A stretch of 64,000 bases of DNA from Ciborinia camelliae. Lineage: Eukaryota; Ascomycota; Leotiomycetes; Helotiales; Sclerotiniaceae. Positions 51,363 through 64,000 of this stretch are shown one piece after another (the stretch's first letter is position 1; every line of letters begins with the position of its first letter). The notes below the pieces were generated by a model, which had not been told where the DNA came from, did not search any database, and saw nothing but the letters and a program-made list of their open reading frames with translations. Made by a program: the position numbers and the translations under genes. The stretch spans positions 401,498 through 465,497 of the forward strand of contig JANPYM010000010.1 in assembly GCA_025890175.1 (NCBI GenBank), read 5' to 3'.

Positions 51363-52112
51363 AAAATTTTATAATTAATATAAATCGCTAACGTTTTATT
51401 TAAATTTAATAAAAGATATATTAATCAAAAGCTTTAATTGTATTTTATAATTTGATATTAATTTTATATATTTTATAAATAATTTGAAGGTTTTATATTA
51501 ATTTTAATATATTAATATAATAAAAGTATAATTTCATTTATATATAATTTTCAAAATATTATGTCGCCAATGTTATAGTATTTTAAATTTTTAATATTTT
51601 TTAAAATATTACAACATTAGCGATGTAATATTTTAAAATTTTATAAAAAATACAGATCGCTAATCTTTTATTCAAATTTAATAAAAAATATATCAATTGA
51701 AAACTTTAATTATATTCTATAATTTGATACTAATTTTATATATTTTATTAAAGATTTAAAGATTTTATATTGATTTTAGTATATTAGTATAATAAAAATA
51801 TAATTTTAATTTTTAAAATACTACGTTGCCAATATCGTAATATTTTAAATCTTTAATATTTTTTAAAATACTACGGTGTTGGCAACATAGTATTTGAAGA
51901 TTTTATAAAAAGTATAGATTGCTAGCCCCTTATTCAAATTTAATAAAAAATATATCAATTGAAAGCCCTAATCATACTTTATAATTTGATATTAATTTTA
52001 TATATTTCATTAAAGATTTAAAGGTTTTATATTGATTTTAATATATTAGTACAATAAAAGTATAATTTTATTTTTTAAAATATTATATTGTTAATGTTGT
52101 AATATTTTAAAA
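51363..52112. repeat. Tandem array, about 265-bp monomer, 2.8 copies
   Basis: Monomers start at about 51363, 51635 and 51897 with AAAATTTTATAA...ATCGCTAA, followed in each by AAATTTAATAAAAGATATAT, CTTTAATTRTATTYTATAAT, TTGATAYTAATTTTATATAT and an end dyad around ATATTACAACATTAGCG. They differ mainly by C/T and G/A changes, with the last monomer truncated. No coding frame. Confidence 0.75.
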
Positions 52113-52459
52113 TAATTTTAATAGTTTTAATTTGATATTATATATTGAATTTAAAAGAGTTATAAATTATAATTTTGATATTTCAATATATAATATTATA
52201 AATTATATTATTTTTAAATAATAATTAAAATGAAATTTCAAAAATATTATAAAATTGATTTATAATCGATTAAATATTAAAATATATATCGATTTTTAAA
52301 ATATTAAAATAATTATATTTAATTGAAAAATTGAGATTTTTAAAAAATAAAAATATTATTCAAATCCTAGAATTCTAAATAATAATAAAAAATTTATATA
52401 TTTTTTTTAAAAATTTATTTCAAAAATAATTATATTTCATTTTATAATTTAAATATAAT
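52113..52459. other. AT-rich spacer before the LTR element
   Basis: AT-rich with loose AATATTATAAATT repeats. No gene recognised. It ends with the target duplication ATAAT (52455-52459). Confidence 0.6.
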
Positions 52460-52682
52460 TGTCGGTTCATCTTAGGGTGATGAATATATATATGTAGTAA
52501 TAGGGTGACTAATAATAGTAGATATAAAACTCGTTATAATATTAATAATATTTTAATTAAAAAAGTATAAATAAAAGTATTTTAATATAAATATATATTG
52601 TATTTAACTTGTGTTAGTGTATGTGTAAACAAAAATATATAATAGGGTTATATAACTATTAAAGATAATCTTTATTATAATA
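52460..52682. repeat. Left LTR of the 6.9-kb element
   Basis: Begins TGTCGGTTCATCTTAGGGTG, unmutated over about the first 75 bases, then strongly AT-shifted to its end ATTATAATA, which corresponds to GTCACAACA in the other LTR. Confidence 0.9.
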
Positions 52683-55600
52683 TTAGTATTTTTTCAAAAC
52701 TAAATTAATTATATATATATATAAATAAAATTTTATAAAAAATTTGAATAAAAAAATTTGTTTTATTTATTTATTAATTTATTATTTATGTTAAAATATA
52801 ATATGTTAAGATATTATTTTAAACTTTATAAAATATAAAATATTATATATTATCTTTGTTTATCCCTAATAATTTATAATTAAAAAGTTATCAACTTTTA
52901 TTTTTTTATTTTTTTTATTTATTTATTAATTTTAAATTTATAATAATTAATATTAATAAAATTTATTAATATTAAATAACATTTCGATTTAATTATAATA
53001 TTAATTAAATTAATATTATTATTAATTTATTTAATTTTCATAATTTTTATTTATTTATAAAATTGTTAAAAATATATAATATTAATTATTAGTTTTTTTT
53101 ATGTAATGATATTAAATTTTACAATATAATTATAAAATAATTTAAAATTAATATATATAATAAATAATATAATAATTAATATAATTTTATTAATAATATT
53201 TTTAAATATAATAATGATATTAAAATTTAATATTAAAATATAAAATTTGACAATTAATATATTATATATTATTTTTTTGTATTTAATAAATAATTAATAA
53301 AAAATATTAATATTTTTGAATTTATTAATTAATATAATAATATATTTTATTTATAAAAAAAAATTTTTATTATTAATAAATAATATATCAATAAATATAA
53401 TAAATTAAAAAAAATTAATATCGAAAAATATAAATATAAATTTTTTTATAATATTATTTTTTTATTATTAAAGTTGTTTATTTAAAAACTTTGCATTTTT
53501 TTTAATAGAATTAATAATTTATATAGCAAAAAAAAGATTATATATTGATTTTAATTGAAAAATTATATTAATGTAAATAATATAAATTTATTAATTAATA
53601 AATTGATTTTTTAAAATAATTTTTTTTTATATTTTATCTTTATTTTTTAATATATCTTAATAATAAATTTAAATAAATCGAATTTATTTGATTTGATTTT
53701 TTTAAATTAAATAAATATATTTCTTTTAAATTTAAATAATAATATAATTATTAAATCAAAAAAATGCTTTAACAATTATTTATTTTTTAAATTTTGAAAA
53801 AAATCTAGTTTTGTTTTGTTTGATTTATTTAAATATTATAAAAATCGGATTAGCAATAATAAGGATATTATTAATTTTTAATTCGATAAAATTAAAATTG
53901 TTTATAATTAAATAAAACAAATATATATTATAAATTGAGATAATTATATTAAGTTTATTAATATAATAATTTTAATATATATAAAATCAATAATTATTAA
54001 TTTTAAATATTTTATAAAAAGATTTGTAAATAAAAAATATTTTTTTTTATAATAATTTTATTTTAGTTGATAAATGAATATAAAAGAATCAAGTTATTTT
54101 TGTAATAGATTATATATAAATTTAAAAAATATTTCGAAATAAAATTGTTAAATTTTTTTTTTTCTAAAAATTAATATAAAAAGCTAATAATAAATGTTGA
54201 TTGTATTATTAAATTATAAATAATTAAATAAAAATAATAATTTTTTTATTATTATTATATATTTATATAATTAATTTAAATTTTTTAAAAACTTTGTTTA
54301 TTTTTAAATTTTTAATTTTATTAATAAAACAAAAATTAAAGATTCTTTGATTTTATAAAATTTCGTTAATATTTATAATTTGAAAAATCTATTTTTTAAT
54401 AAAACCAATAAATTCTTTTTGTTATAATTTGATATAATAATTCAAATTAATATTTAAAACAAAAACATTATAATTATTCTATATATAAATTATAATTTGT
54501 AATTATATCTTATTAATTTGAAAATTAATTCTAAAGCGAATACATTTGTATAATTAAAATTATAATTGATCAATTAATAATATAAAATTTGATTAAAAAA
54601 AAATTTTGATTCGAAGAATATTTTTAGACTTAATTATTATTATATCTAATAATATTTCGATTAATTTTTTATAATATAATTAAATTTAAATTATATAAAA
54701 ATAGATTGGTTTTTGGGGTAGTTTGATTATATATATAATATTTTTAATATTAATAAATCGATATAATCCAATTTATTTATTACAAATTATTAGATTTACT
54801 TTTTTATAAACTATAATTTTAAAATTAAATAATAAATCATAAATAAATAATATATTAAGATTATTGTATTAATTAAATATATTATTAATTTATTTTTTAG
54901 TATAAATATATAAGATTTTCTTTATTGTTTTGCAAATTGTTTTAATATATTAAATGATATTGGGAACAAATATATTTATAATTATTATTTTCAAAAATAT
55001 ATTATATATTAAAAGTGTAAATATTAATTCGTTCGGATTGATGATATTATTAACAATCTTAATAATTATTTATAATTTTATATTATATAATAATATATTG
55101 TTTATTTTATTATTAATGATTTTCTATATTTTACAAAATAGTTTATAATAATATTTTATAAAATCAATAAATCAATAGATTTCGATTGATATAGCTTTTG
55201 TTATAATAATTATAAAAATAATATTATAAACAAATTTTTAGATAATAAACTATATTTTTATATTATAAATAATATTATTAAAAAAGTTAATATATATATT
55301 AATTTAGGAATATTTTAAAACATTTTAAATATATTTTGTAAAAATATTAATAAGGAATTTTGTTATTTAATAATCGGTTTTTTTGTTAATAATATAAAAA
55401 ATAAATTTATTATTTAAATATATAATATTAATATATATAAAATAATTAAATTTGATTTAATTACAAATATTAAATTTAAATTTATTTAAAATATTATTAT
55501 AAATTTAATACTAATAATAGAATTTGTTAATTTTCTTGAAAATTTAAAAATCAATATTATATTTTATACATTTTAAGATTTTGCTAAATCTATAAACCAA

Positions 55601-58600
55601 TAAATAGCCAAAATAATAATATAATTAATATAATTTAAATTTAATTAAATAATATATTTATATAAATAAATCGAAAATGTTTTTTTAATATAAAAAAGTA
55701 TAATCAAATTTGCAAAATATTAAATAAATTAATCTAAAATTATTTTTTTTAATTAATTGATTTATAATATTATTATAATAAATTTAAAATTTATTTATAT
55801 TTACTAATAACAAAAAAAATAATATATTAATTAATATAATATGAAATTTAATTATACCAATTAATAAAAATAATATTACAAAATTTATAAATATAACAAA
55901 ATTAATTTTAAATATAATATTTACATTTTCTATAATATTTCAATTAAATTTGATATTACAAATTTTTTAAAAAACTAAAAATTATTATAATTTTATAATA
56001 AAACATTTCGATACTCCTAAATCAATTATAATATTATAAAATTAATTTTTATTATATTATTCGAAATTAAAAAATATACCAAATAATATTATATCGAATT
56101 ATATAAAATATAAAAAAATTGTTTTCGCAAATTATTAAATAAATTTTTTTAAATTAATAAATTTTGTTTAAATAATAAAAATTAACAAAAAATTAATATA
56201 AATCAAAACTAAAAAATCTTTCTATAAATTTTATATAATAATAATATTAATATTTATATTTTAAACAAAAATCTTAAATTAAATTTGTTTTATATAATTA
56301 TTAATTATATTAATTATAATAATATAATAAATAATTTTACATTTTTAATTTTTATAATTTCTTTTAGTTTTTCATTATTTTACAATCAAATAATTTTTTA
56401 AATAATAATTTTTTTTAAAACAAATAAAACAAAAAATATCAAAATTTTTATACTAAAAATATAATCAAAATTTATATTATAAATTAAAATAATTAAAAAC
56501 AATTATTAAAGTTTTTATACAATAATTAACCTTTATTATAATAAAAACATTTATTTATAAAAAATTACTTTATATCTTTATTAATCTATTCCCAATTAAT
56601 AATATTTAATTACAAATTTAATTAAAAAAAATTAAAGTTTAATACAAAAAAAACATATATAATCCTATATAATTTAATAATATAATAAATATTAAATAAT
56701 TTAATTTAAAAAGAAATTTTATTTTAAAAATTTAAAAATAATTTATAAAATAAAATTTTCATTTTAATAAAAAAAAATTTAAAATATTTATTATAAATTT
56801 TATTTAATTATTATTTTTTAATTAATTATAATATTATTTTATATTATTAATTTTAAATAAATTATTAATAATCTTTATTTTGAAATATATAATTATATAA
56901 ATATATATTATATCGAAAATAATAAATAATTTAATAATATTATAATAATAATAATTTAAAACTAATTTTTTCAATATAATTAAAAATATTTGTAATTATT
57001 AATTATAAAAAATTTTTAAACGTTTACAAATATTAATAAAAATTATATATTTATAAATAAAACTATTAATATTTATTTCAAAATATTTTATATTATTAAA
57101 ATAAAATTTATTTATATTAATTATATAATTATAATATTTGTAATATTAAGATTTTAGTTTTTTAGTTAAATAAATTATATAACAAAAAAATAATATAATT
57201 GAAGAAAATAAAAATAAAGTTATAAATATATTGTAAAATTAGGCGATATATAAATTATAAAATAATAAAATATAATTATATAATTAATTTCGATTTTTGT
57301 AAAAAAATAATATTAAATAATAAATTTTGATTTAATAAAAATTGTTTTTAATAAATAAATAATAAAAATTTCTATTATTTGAAATAAAATTAATATTATT
57401 AAATTTATTCAAAACGAAAAAGAAAAAATTGAATATAAATATCTCTTTAAAATATTATATTATTAATAAAATTTGTTTTATACCAATTTGTATTATAAAA
57501 CAAAAATTATATATATTAATATAAATTAATTTCCATAAATTATAATATTATAATTAATTATAAAATTAAGAATTATACAAAATATAATCACAAAATAAAT
57601 CTCGAAAATTTTTTGATTAATTGTAAATACTTTACTTTAGATTAAAATTTTTAAATATAATTATAATCCAAATTTTGATATAATCCTATTAATATAAAAA
57701 ATAATCTAAAATTAAATAAATAATTAAAAAGATTTATATTAAATTTTTTTTTTGTTTTGAAAAAAATTTAAAAAATTTATTAACAATTAATAATTTCGAA
57801 TTTAATTAACAAACAAAAAAAATATAAATAAAAAATATAAAAATATATAAATACAAAAAATAATTAATTTTTCAAAATCAAAATTTTTTTTTTTATAAAT
57901 CATTTATTAAAATTGTTTTATAATTTAATTAATAAAATCTTTTTATCATAATAATTCAAATAAAATAATAAAAACTTTAATATCTAAATTAATATATACT
58001 CCACCATATCAAAATTTTATATATATATAATTTAAATTAATTTTATTAATCCTTTTAAAAATATTAAAATTAAATAATTTAAAATTGTTTTTAAAAATAT
58101 ATAAAAAATTAATATTAATAAATTTTTTCTTTTAATATTAAATTTATTTAAAAAAAAAAAAATCTTAAATATTTTATATAAAGATTTTTAACAAATTAAA
58201 TTTATTTTTAAAAAATAATTTATTAAATTTATATTTTTTCAAAATATCAAAAATTATTTTAATAAAAGATTTTGAAATTAGTTTCAATAAAAATAAATCA
58301 AAAATTATAAAAATTAATAATAATTTAAATTTATTAACTAATCCTAAAATTTCAAAGTTTATTTATTTTTTAAATTAAATTTACAAAAAAATTATTATTA
58401 ATTAAATAAATTAACAAAAAATAAAATACAAGGTTTTAATAAAAAAAAATATAAAAATCCGAAATTTGTATACTATAATTAAACAATTATAAATTATTTT
58501 AAATAAAAATTTATAATATTTAAATTATTTAATATTTTTATAAAATTTATATATAATAACTTCCGAAATTATAAAAAATTCCAAATAAATATTAAACAAA

Positions 58601-59126
58601 ATAAAATCGAAAAATGAAATATTTAAATTTATAATAAACAAAAAATATAAAAATAATGGATTTTTGTAAGATATTTTAAGAAAATTGGGTTTTGATAAAA
58701 AATTAGCGAAAAATATAAAAATAAAAATATACAAATTCTACTTATTATTTTTTTTAAAAAAAATCGTAACAATTATATTGTATTAGAAAACATAAATAAA
58801 TAAATAAATAAAAAAAATATAATAATAAATTTTTTGTTTAGTTTAAATTAAAACATAATAAATACAAAATTTAATTTTTAATAAATAATATTATATTAAG
58901 AATAATATATTTAAATTATAATAATACACTTAATACTAATAATATTTTTTATATCAAAATAATCAAAACTTAAAATTCTTTAAATTTTTCTTAATTTTAT
59001 AAAAAACATTTATTAACATTTAATTAAATTATTTATATATAAATATTAATAATATTTTATAATAATAAAATTAAACTTTTTTTGATTTATAATCTGAATT
59101 TTTAATTTATAAAATTTACTAATTAA

Positions 59127-59351
59127 TATTGATTCATTTTAAAATAATAAATATATATATATATAATAATAAAATAATTAATAATAATAAATATAAAACT
59201 TGTTATAATATTAATAATATTTTAGTTAAGAGAATGCAGGTGGGAATACCCTAATATAGACGCATGCCGCGCCTAGCCCGCGCTAGCGCGCGCGCAGGCG
59301 AAAGCACGTGACAGGGTCACGTGACTGTCAGGGGTGACCCCTGTCACAACA
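59127..59351. repeat. Right LTR of the 6.9-kb element
   Basis: Begins TATTGATTCATTTTAAAATA, the AT-shifted version of the left LTR start. From about 59225 it is unmutated and GC-rich (GCATGCCGCGCCTAGCCC, CGCTAGCGCGCGCGCAGG, CACGTGACAGGGTCACGTGA) and ends CTGTCACAACA. Confidence 0.9.
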
Positions 59352-59356
59352 ATAAT

Positions 59357-61670
59357 CATTATATTTTAAAATCTATAAAATCAAAATATATAATAACTTT
59401 TTAATTATTTAAACAAATTATTATGGATCTAAAGGTAATAAAAACAAAAAAAATGTTTAGAATATAGAATTTAGGCTTAAAGCTGATATACTGATAATTG
59501 TTAGCGTTTGATGTTGATTGATGGCGAATTTTTGATGTAATGTTTAATTTATAAAATATTAATATATATAAAATAAATTTATATAATTAAACGAAGGGGA
59601 TTTTAAAAGTTTGTAAAGTTTTATATTAGATGGGGTATTATTGTTTAAATAGTGATTGATAATATATTATTAGTTATTTAAAAGATAATAAAAATTTTAT
59701 TTAAAAAATAATAAAAAGTTTTAAAGTTATTATTAATTTAATTAATTTTTTATATTTTTTATTTTAATAATTCTTTTTATTTTATTTAAAAAATAATTTA
59801 TTAATTAAATTAATAATATTTAAAATAATATTAGGAACAAAAAATATCCTTATATTTGTTTAAGAAAATATTAAAATTAATAATATATAAAATAATATTA
59901 TTAATAAATTTTATATATATTAATAAAATACAAATCTTTTTTTAAAATTTAAAAAATCTTTAAGAAAAAGTTTTTATAATATTTTAAAATAATAAATATA
60001 AAATATAAAAAATAATATAAAAATTATAAATAAAATTATAATTTAGTTTATTTAAATATAAAAAATTACTAAAATATTGGTAATTTTTAATAATATATTG
60101 TTTATTTGTTTTAAATCAAATATTAAACCTTTAAAGTTTTAAAAATTATTTTAATATAAAAAAACAAATATTTTTTAAATAAAAAATTTTTTTTTTTAAA
60201 TTAAAATAATATTTTGAAATAATAATAAATATTATTTTCCCATTAATATTTAAAAAATAAATTATATAATATAATATTTTAAAAAACATTTTTTAATAAT
60301 ATAATATTAATTTACCAATATAACCCAATTAAATAATATTATATAAATAAAATTTAAAAAATATATATACAATACAATTTTGAATAAAAAAAATTGATAA
60401 TATATAATAATTATTTAAATATTAAAAACTAAATAATATCTAAAATAAAATATAAATAATTTTATCTCCTACCTAAACAATTTAAAAAAAATATAGAATA
60501 TAAAACGAATAATATACATTATAAATAACTATTTGTTAATCTTTGTTTTAATATAAACAAAAAAATATTTAAATTTTTCCAATAATTTGAAATTTAAAAA
60601 AAATTTATAAAATAAATATATAAATTAAAAAATATTAATTAAATATATTATTTTGTTAATATTATAAATTATTGTCCCAAAAAAATATATAATATTTTAT
60701 TATATTATTCAAATTTTATTTAGTTTTTTTATAAATTATAAAAAAATAATAAAAATATTATATTAATAAGATTTATCGAAATCAAGGTGAAGTTAAATTG
60801 AAAAATTATATAAAAAATTAATTAATAAAAAAAATTTAATATTAAAAGTATTAAAAAATATTAATAAAATATTATTAATATTAATAAATAAATTATTATA
60901 TTATTATTTATAAAAATTTGTTTAAATATTAATATTATTAAAAAAAATATTTTAAAAAAGATTATCCCAAAAAAAAAATAAGTTTATATCAATAAAAAAA
61001 TATTAAATTTTTTTAACAAAAAAATAACAAAATATATTAATAAAGAAATAATAAAATCTAATAATTATTTTAAATATTTTTATAATTTTAAATTTAAATA
61101 AAGAAAAATATATTATTATTATTATTATTATTATATTTAAATTAAAATATTAATTAATAATATTTTATTATTTTATTAATTTGGATATCTAAATTAATAT
61201 AATTTAGTAAAATAAATATATTAAATAAAATTAAAAATCTATATTAAAAAAAAGTATATTTTTAATATCTATATTAGGGATTTATATTTTTATTTATAAA
61301 AATTATTAATTTATTATAAAAATAATAAATATATTAAAAAATAAAAAAATATATATTTATTAATTTATTTTAATTATTTTAGATTTTTTTTATATAAATA
61401 TAATTTTGAATTTTCTATAATTAAAAACAATAAATTCTAAGATTAATTAATAATTAATAAAATTTTGTTTTTAATTTAATTTAAAATTTATTAAAATTAT
61501 TTTAATACAAAAAGTTTATTAAAAAATAAATAAAGGGATATAAATTCTAATTTTATAATTAAACTAAATATTTAATTTTAAAAAAATATAAATAGAGTAT
61601 AAAATCTTTATCCTGGGGTTTTTAACATTTTAAATAAATATAAAAATTTAAAACAAATTTTTTTAAAAAA
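59357..61670. other. AT-rich sequence, no identifiable gene
   Basis: 59400-59660 is less AT-rich (for example GTTAGCGTTTGATGTTGATT) but shows no gene. The rest is strongly AT-rich with stops in all frames. It is presumably the 5' part of the decayed gypsy element whose reverse transcriptase follows, but no LTR could be found. Confidence 0.5.
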
Positions 61671-61679
61671 AAAAAGTGG

Positions 61680-62500
61680 ATTATTATTTAATTATTATTT
61701 AATAAAATATTAAATTGAATTAAAATTAAATATTATTTTTTTATAAAATTTAATATATATTTTTTTAGAAAAAAAATTATTAGTTTTAAAAAAATATTTA
61801 AAAAAATATTAATTAAAAAAATAAATTTATTGTTTAATAAATTATATTAAAATCTTAATTATATTTATTTTAAAAAAAAATAAAGATTATTAACTATATA
61901 TTAATTATAAAAAATTAAATTGAATAATTAAAAAGAATTAAATACTTTTATTTTTAATTAATAAATCTTTTAATTAATTATAAAAAAATATTATTTTTAT
62001 TAAATTAAATTTAAAAAATATATATTATCAAATTCGAATTTGGATAGAAAATAAATAAAAAATAATATTTTATATTTATTATAAACAATTTAAATATTTA
62101 ATTATATTATTTAATTTTACAAATATTTTTATCACCTTTTAAACTTATATTAATCAAATTTTTACAAAATTAATAAATATTATATATATAATATATCTCA
62201 ACAATATATTGATTTATTTAATAAATGTTTAACAATATATTAATAATATTCGTTAAATATTTAAAAAATTAATTATTTATAAATTTTATATAAAATTTAA
62301 AAAATATATATTTAATAATAAAAAAATTGAGTTTTTAAAATTTATAATATTAAATAATAATATTATTATAAAACTTAACAAAATTAAAACTATTATTAAA
62401 TAATCTATCCCTAATATTTAAAAAAGATTTAAATTTTTTTAGATTTTACAAATTTTTATCAATAATTTATTAAAAAATATTTAAAAATAATTAATAAAAT
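61680..62500 (+). pseudogene. Ty3/gypsy reverse transcriptase remnant, RIP-inactivated
   Basis: The plus-strand translation keeps the order of gypsy RT motifs despite many stops: INLLFNKL.QNLNYIYFKKK (family: GFIRPSKSP...PILFVKKK), INYKKLN (VDYRKLN), IFIKLNLKNIYYQIRI (FTKLDLRNAYHQIRI), YLIILFNFTNIFITF (YLVMPFGLTNAPATF), and at 62194-62217 YLNNILIY for the catalytic YLDDILIY. Both active-site aspartates are asparagine, as GAT or GAC to AAT or AAC changes would give. One frame shift lies in an A-run before the YKKLN motif. RNase H and integrase would be expected to the right, but cannot be traced with confidence. Confidence 0.8.
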
Positions 62501-64000
62501 AATAATATTATTTAAAAAAATTGAAAAAAAAAAAGATTATAAATATTTTTATATAAAATATAAAAATATAAATATTTTTTGAAATATTAAAAATAATATT
62601 TATTATTATATTAATATTATAATATTTTTAGTTAGATTTTAAAATAATAATTAAAACAAATATATCAAAATTTATTTTAAAATATATACTTTCCCAATTA
62701 TTCAAAAGAAAATTTAATTTAAAAAAACTACTACAATAATATCTTATAGTATTTTATTTCAAAAAACTAAATTTTGTAAAGTAATATTATATAATTTATA
62801 ATTAAAAACTATTAATAATATATATTATGTTTTATAAATAATAATATTATGTTATAAATAATTATTATATTATTGTTATAAAAATAGATTATAATAATCT
62901 TTAATATTTTATAATTAAAAAAAAATTAAATAATAAATAAATTAAATAAATCAAAATATTTATTATATATAATTTTAAAATTAAATATAAAATTAAAAAA
63001 TTAAATTTAATAAATAAATTATTAAAATAATTAAATTATTTTAATAATTTAAAGGGTAATAATGAAATATTTTTAATATTAAAAAATAAATTAAGAAATA
63101 TAATAATTTTAATTAAAATATATTATTATTTAAATATAAAACAATTATTTTTGTAAAACGTTATAAGTCTTTTTCAAAAAAAAAAATTATTTATTTTTTT
63201 TGTAATTCAAAAGGATTGTTAATAAAAATTAATTATAAATAATTAATGTTTTATTGAATAATTAATATTATAATCAAAACAAAATAATATTGGATATTAT
63301 ATTAAAATCTATAAAAAATATTTTATTATAATTATAAAAATATAATAAATTTATAAAAAATAAAAAATATATTAAATAAAAATAAAAATTTATTAAAAAT
63401 ATTTTATTATAATAAATAAATATTAAAAAAATAATTATTTATAATAAAATTATTTTCGTATTATCAAACTTTGTTATAAGAATAAAAATCTTAAAGGTTT
63501 ATTATAATAATTTAATAAAAAAATATTGGGGTATAAAAAAAATATTAAAAATATTAAAAAAAAAATATTTTTAATAAAATATAAAAAAAAATATTAAAAA
63601 ATATATTAAGATTTATATAATATATTAATATTTAATAATAAAATATTATTAATTATATAGTAAATTAAAAATACTTTTTTTTTTTATAAAGTTTTAAAAA
63701 AAAAATAATTATAAATTTTATTATAAATTTATTTTCTTTAAAAATTGAAAAATATATTTATAATATAATTTTTATAATAATTAATAAATTTATAAAGTTA
63801 ATAAAATATATATTTATTATCAAAATTATTAATTTATTTAAATTAATAAAAATATTATTTATATATATATTTAAAAATTTCGATATATCAAAAAATATTA
63901 TTTTAAATAAAGGGTTATAATTTGTAAATTACTTTTAGGGAAGTCTAATATTTTATTTTTATATTTATTGAAAATTATTAATAATATTTTATTTTTAGAT
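62501..64000. other. AT-rich sequence, probable 3' part of the decayed gypsy element
   Basis: Follows the reverse transcriptase remnant without a break in composition and runs off the window edge. No RNase H or integrase signature and no LTR was recognised with confidence. Confidence 0.45.

Larger units (their letters stand above)
52460..59351. mobile_element. Full-length LTR retrotransposon, 6.9 kb, mosaic RIP, TSD ATAAT
   Basis: LTRs of about 224 bp (52460-52682 and 59127-59351) with TGT...ACA tips are flanked by a perfect 5-bp duplication ATAAT (52455-52459 and 59352-59356). They align over their whole length with only transition differences, apart from a small length difference. The outer half of each LTR is unmutated and the inner half is AT-shifted, as is all internal sequence. 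The LTR motif order (CACGTGAC palindromes, GCTAGC core, TATA-like box, read leftwards from 59351) suggests that the element reads on the minus strand, but no reverse transcriptase or primer-binding site could be confirmed, so strand and superfamily stay open. Short open stretches at 54954-55148 and 58525-58734 are RIP-altered remnants of unknown identity. Confidence 0.88.

Noticed and set aside
54954..55148. Plus-strand frame of 64 codons looking like a membrane protein
   Set aside because: Hydrophobic I/L/F composition is the automatic result of T-rich codons in RIP-altered DNA within the LTR element.

Overview
The window looks like nuclear DNA of a filamentous ascomycete (Pezizomycotina). 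A helotialean or other leotiomycete source is possible but is only a guess. Three things support this. The base composition is sharply two-phase: long blocks of extremely AT-rich sequence alternate with islands of ordinary composition. Repeat copies differ almost only by C-to-T and G-to-A changes, the signature of repeat-induced point mutation (RIP). The one confident gene is a Zn2Cys6 transcription factor with a short fungal-type intron. I see no rRNA, tRNA, CRISPR array or bacterial-type operon.

Layout. 1-240: short flank of ordinary composition. 241-13875: AT-rich block 1, bounded by short inverted terminal motifs and carrying a solo LTR at 10953-11153. 13876-15491: ordinary, apparently gene-free spacer with a second solo LTR at 15295-15466. 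15492-37260: AT-rich block 2, again bounded by related inverted motifs. It contains a small GC island, a perfect AAAT microsatellite of about 73 units, a 125-bp hairpin MITE, and two full-length RIP-ruined Ty1/copia elements (21414-26942 and 30244-35798), each with a perfect 5-bp target-site duplication. 37261-51050: ordinary island, full of TAGG/ACCT microsatellites, holding the regulator gene (40310-42527, minus strand), a weak two-exon candidate gene (47009-47378) and a 395-bp Tc1/mariner-like MITE (48744-49138). 51050-52459: diverged tandem repeats of about 265 bp. 52460-59351: a complete LTR retrotransposon with an ATAAT duplication whose two LTRs are mosaics of mutated and unmutated sequence. 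59352-64000: AT-rich, with the recognisable corpse of a Ty3/gypsy reverse transcriptase running off the right edge.

The window is therefore a transposon graveyard around one regulatory gene. Two observations deserve most attention. First, both AT-rich blocks start and stop at the same inverted motif family (TACCTTAGYRRAGRTA). They may thus be very large terminal-inverted-repeat elements, about 13.6 and 21.8 kb, rather than shapeless isochores. Second, three unrelated-looking LTRs share the same internal order of CACGTG palindromes, a GCTAGC core and a TATA-like box.

Limits: all alignments were done by eye, no database search was possible, and the AT-rich blocks are too decayed for most coding remnants to be named.
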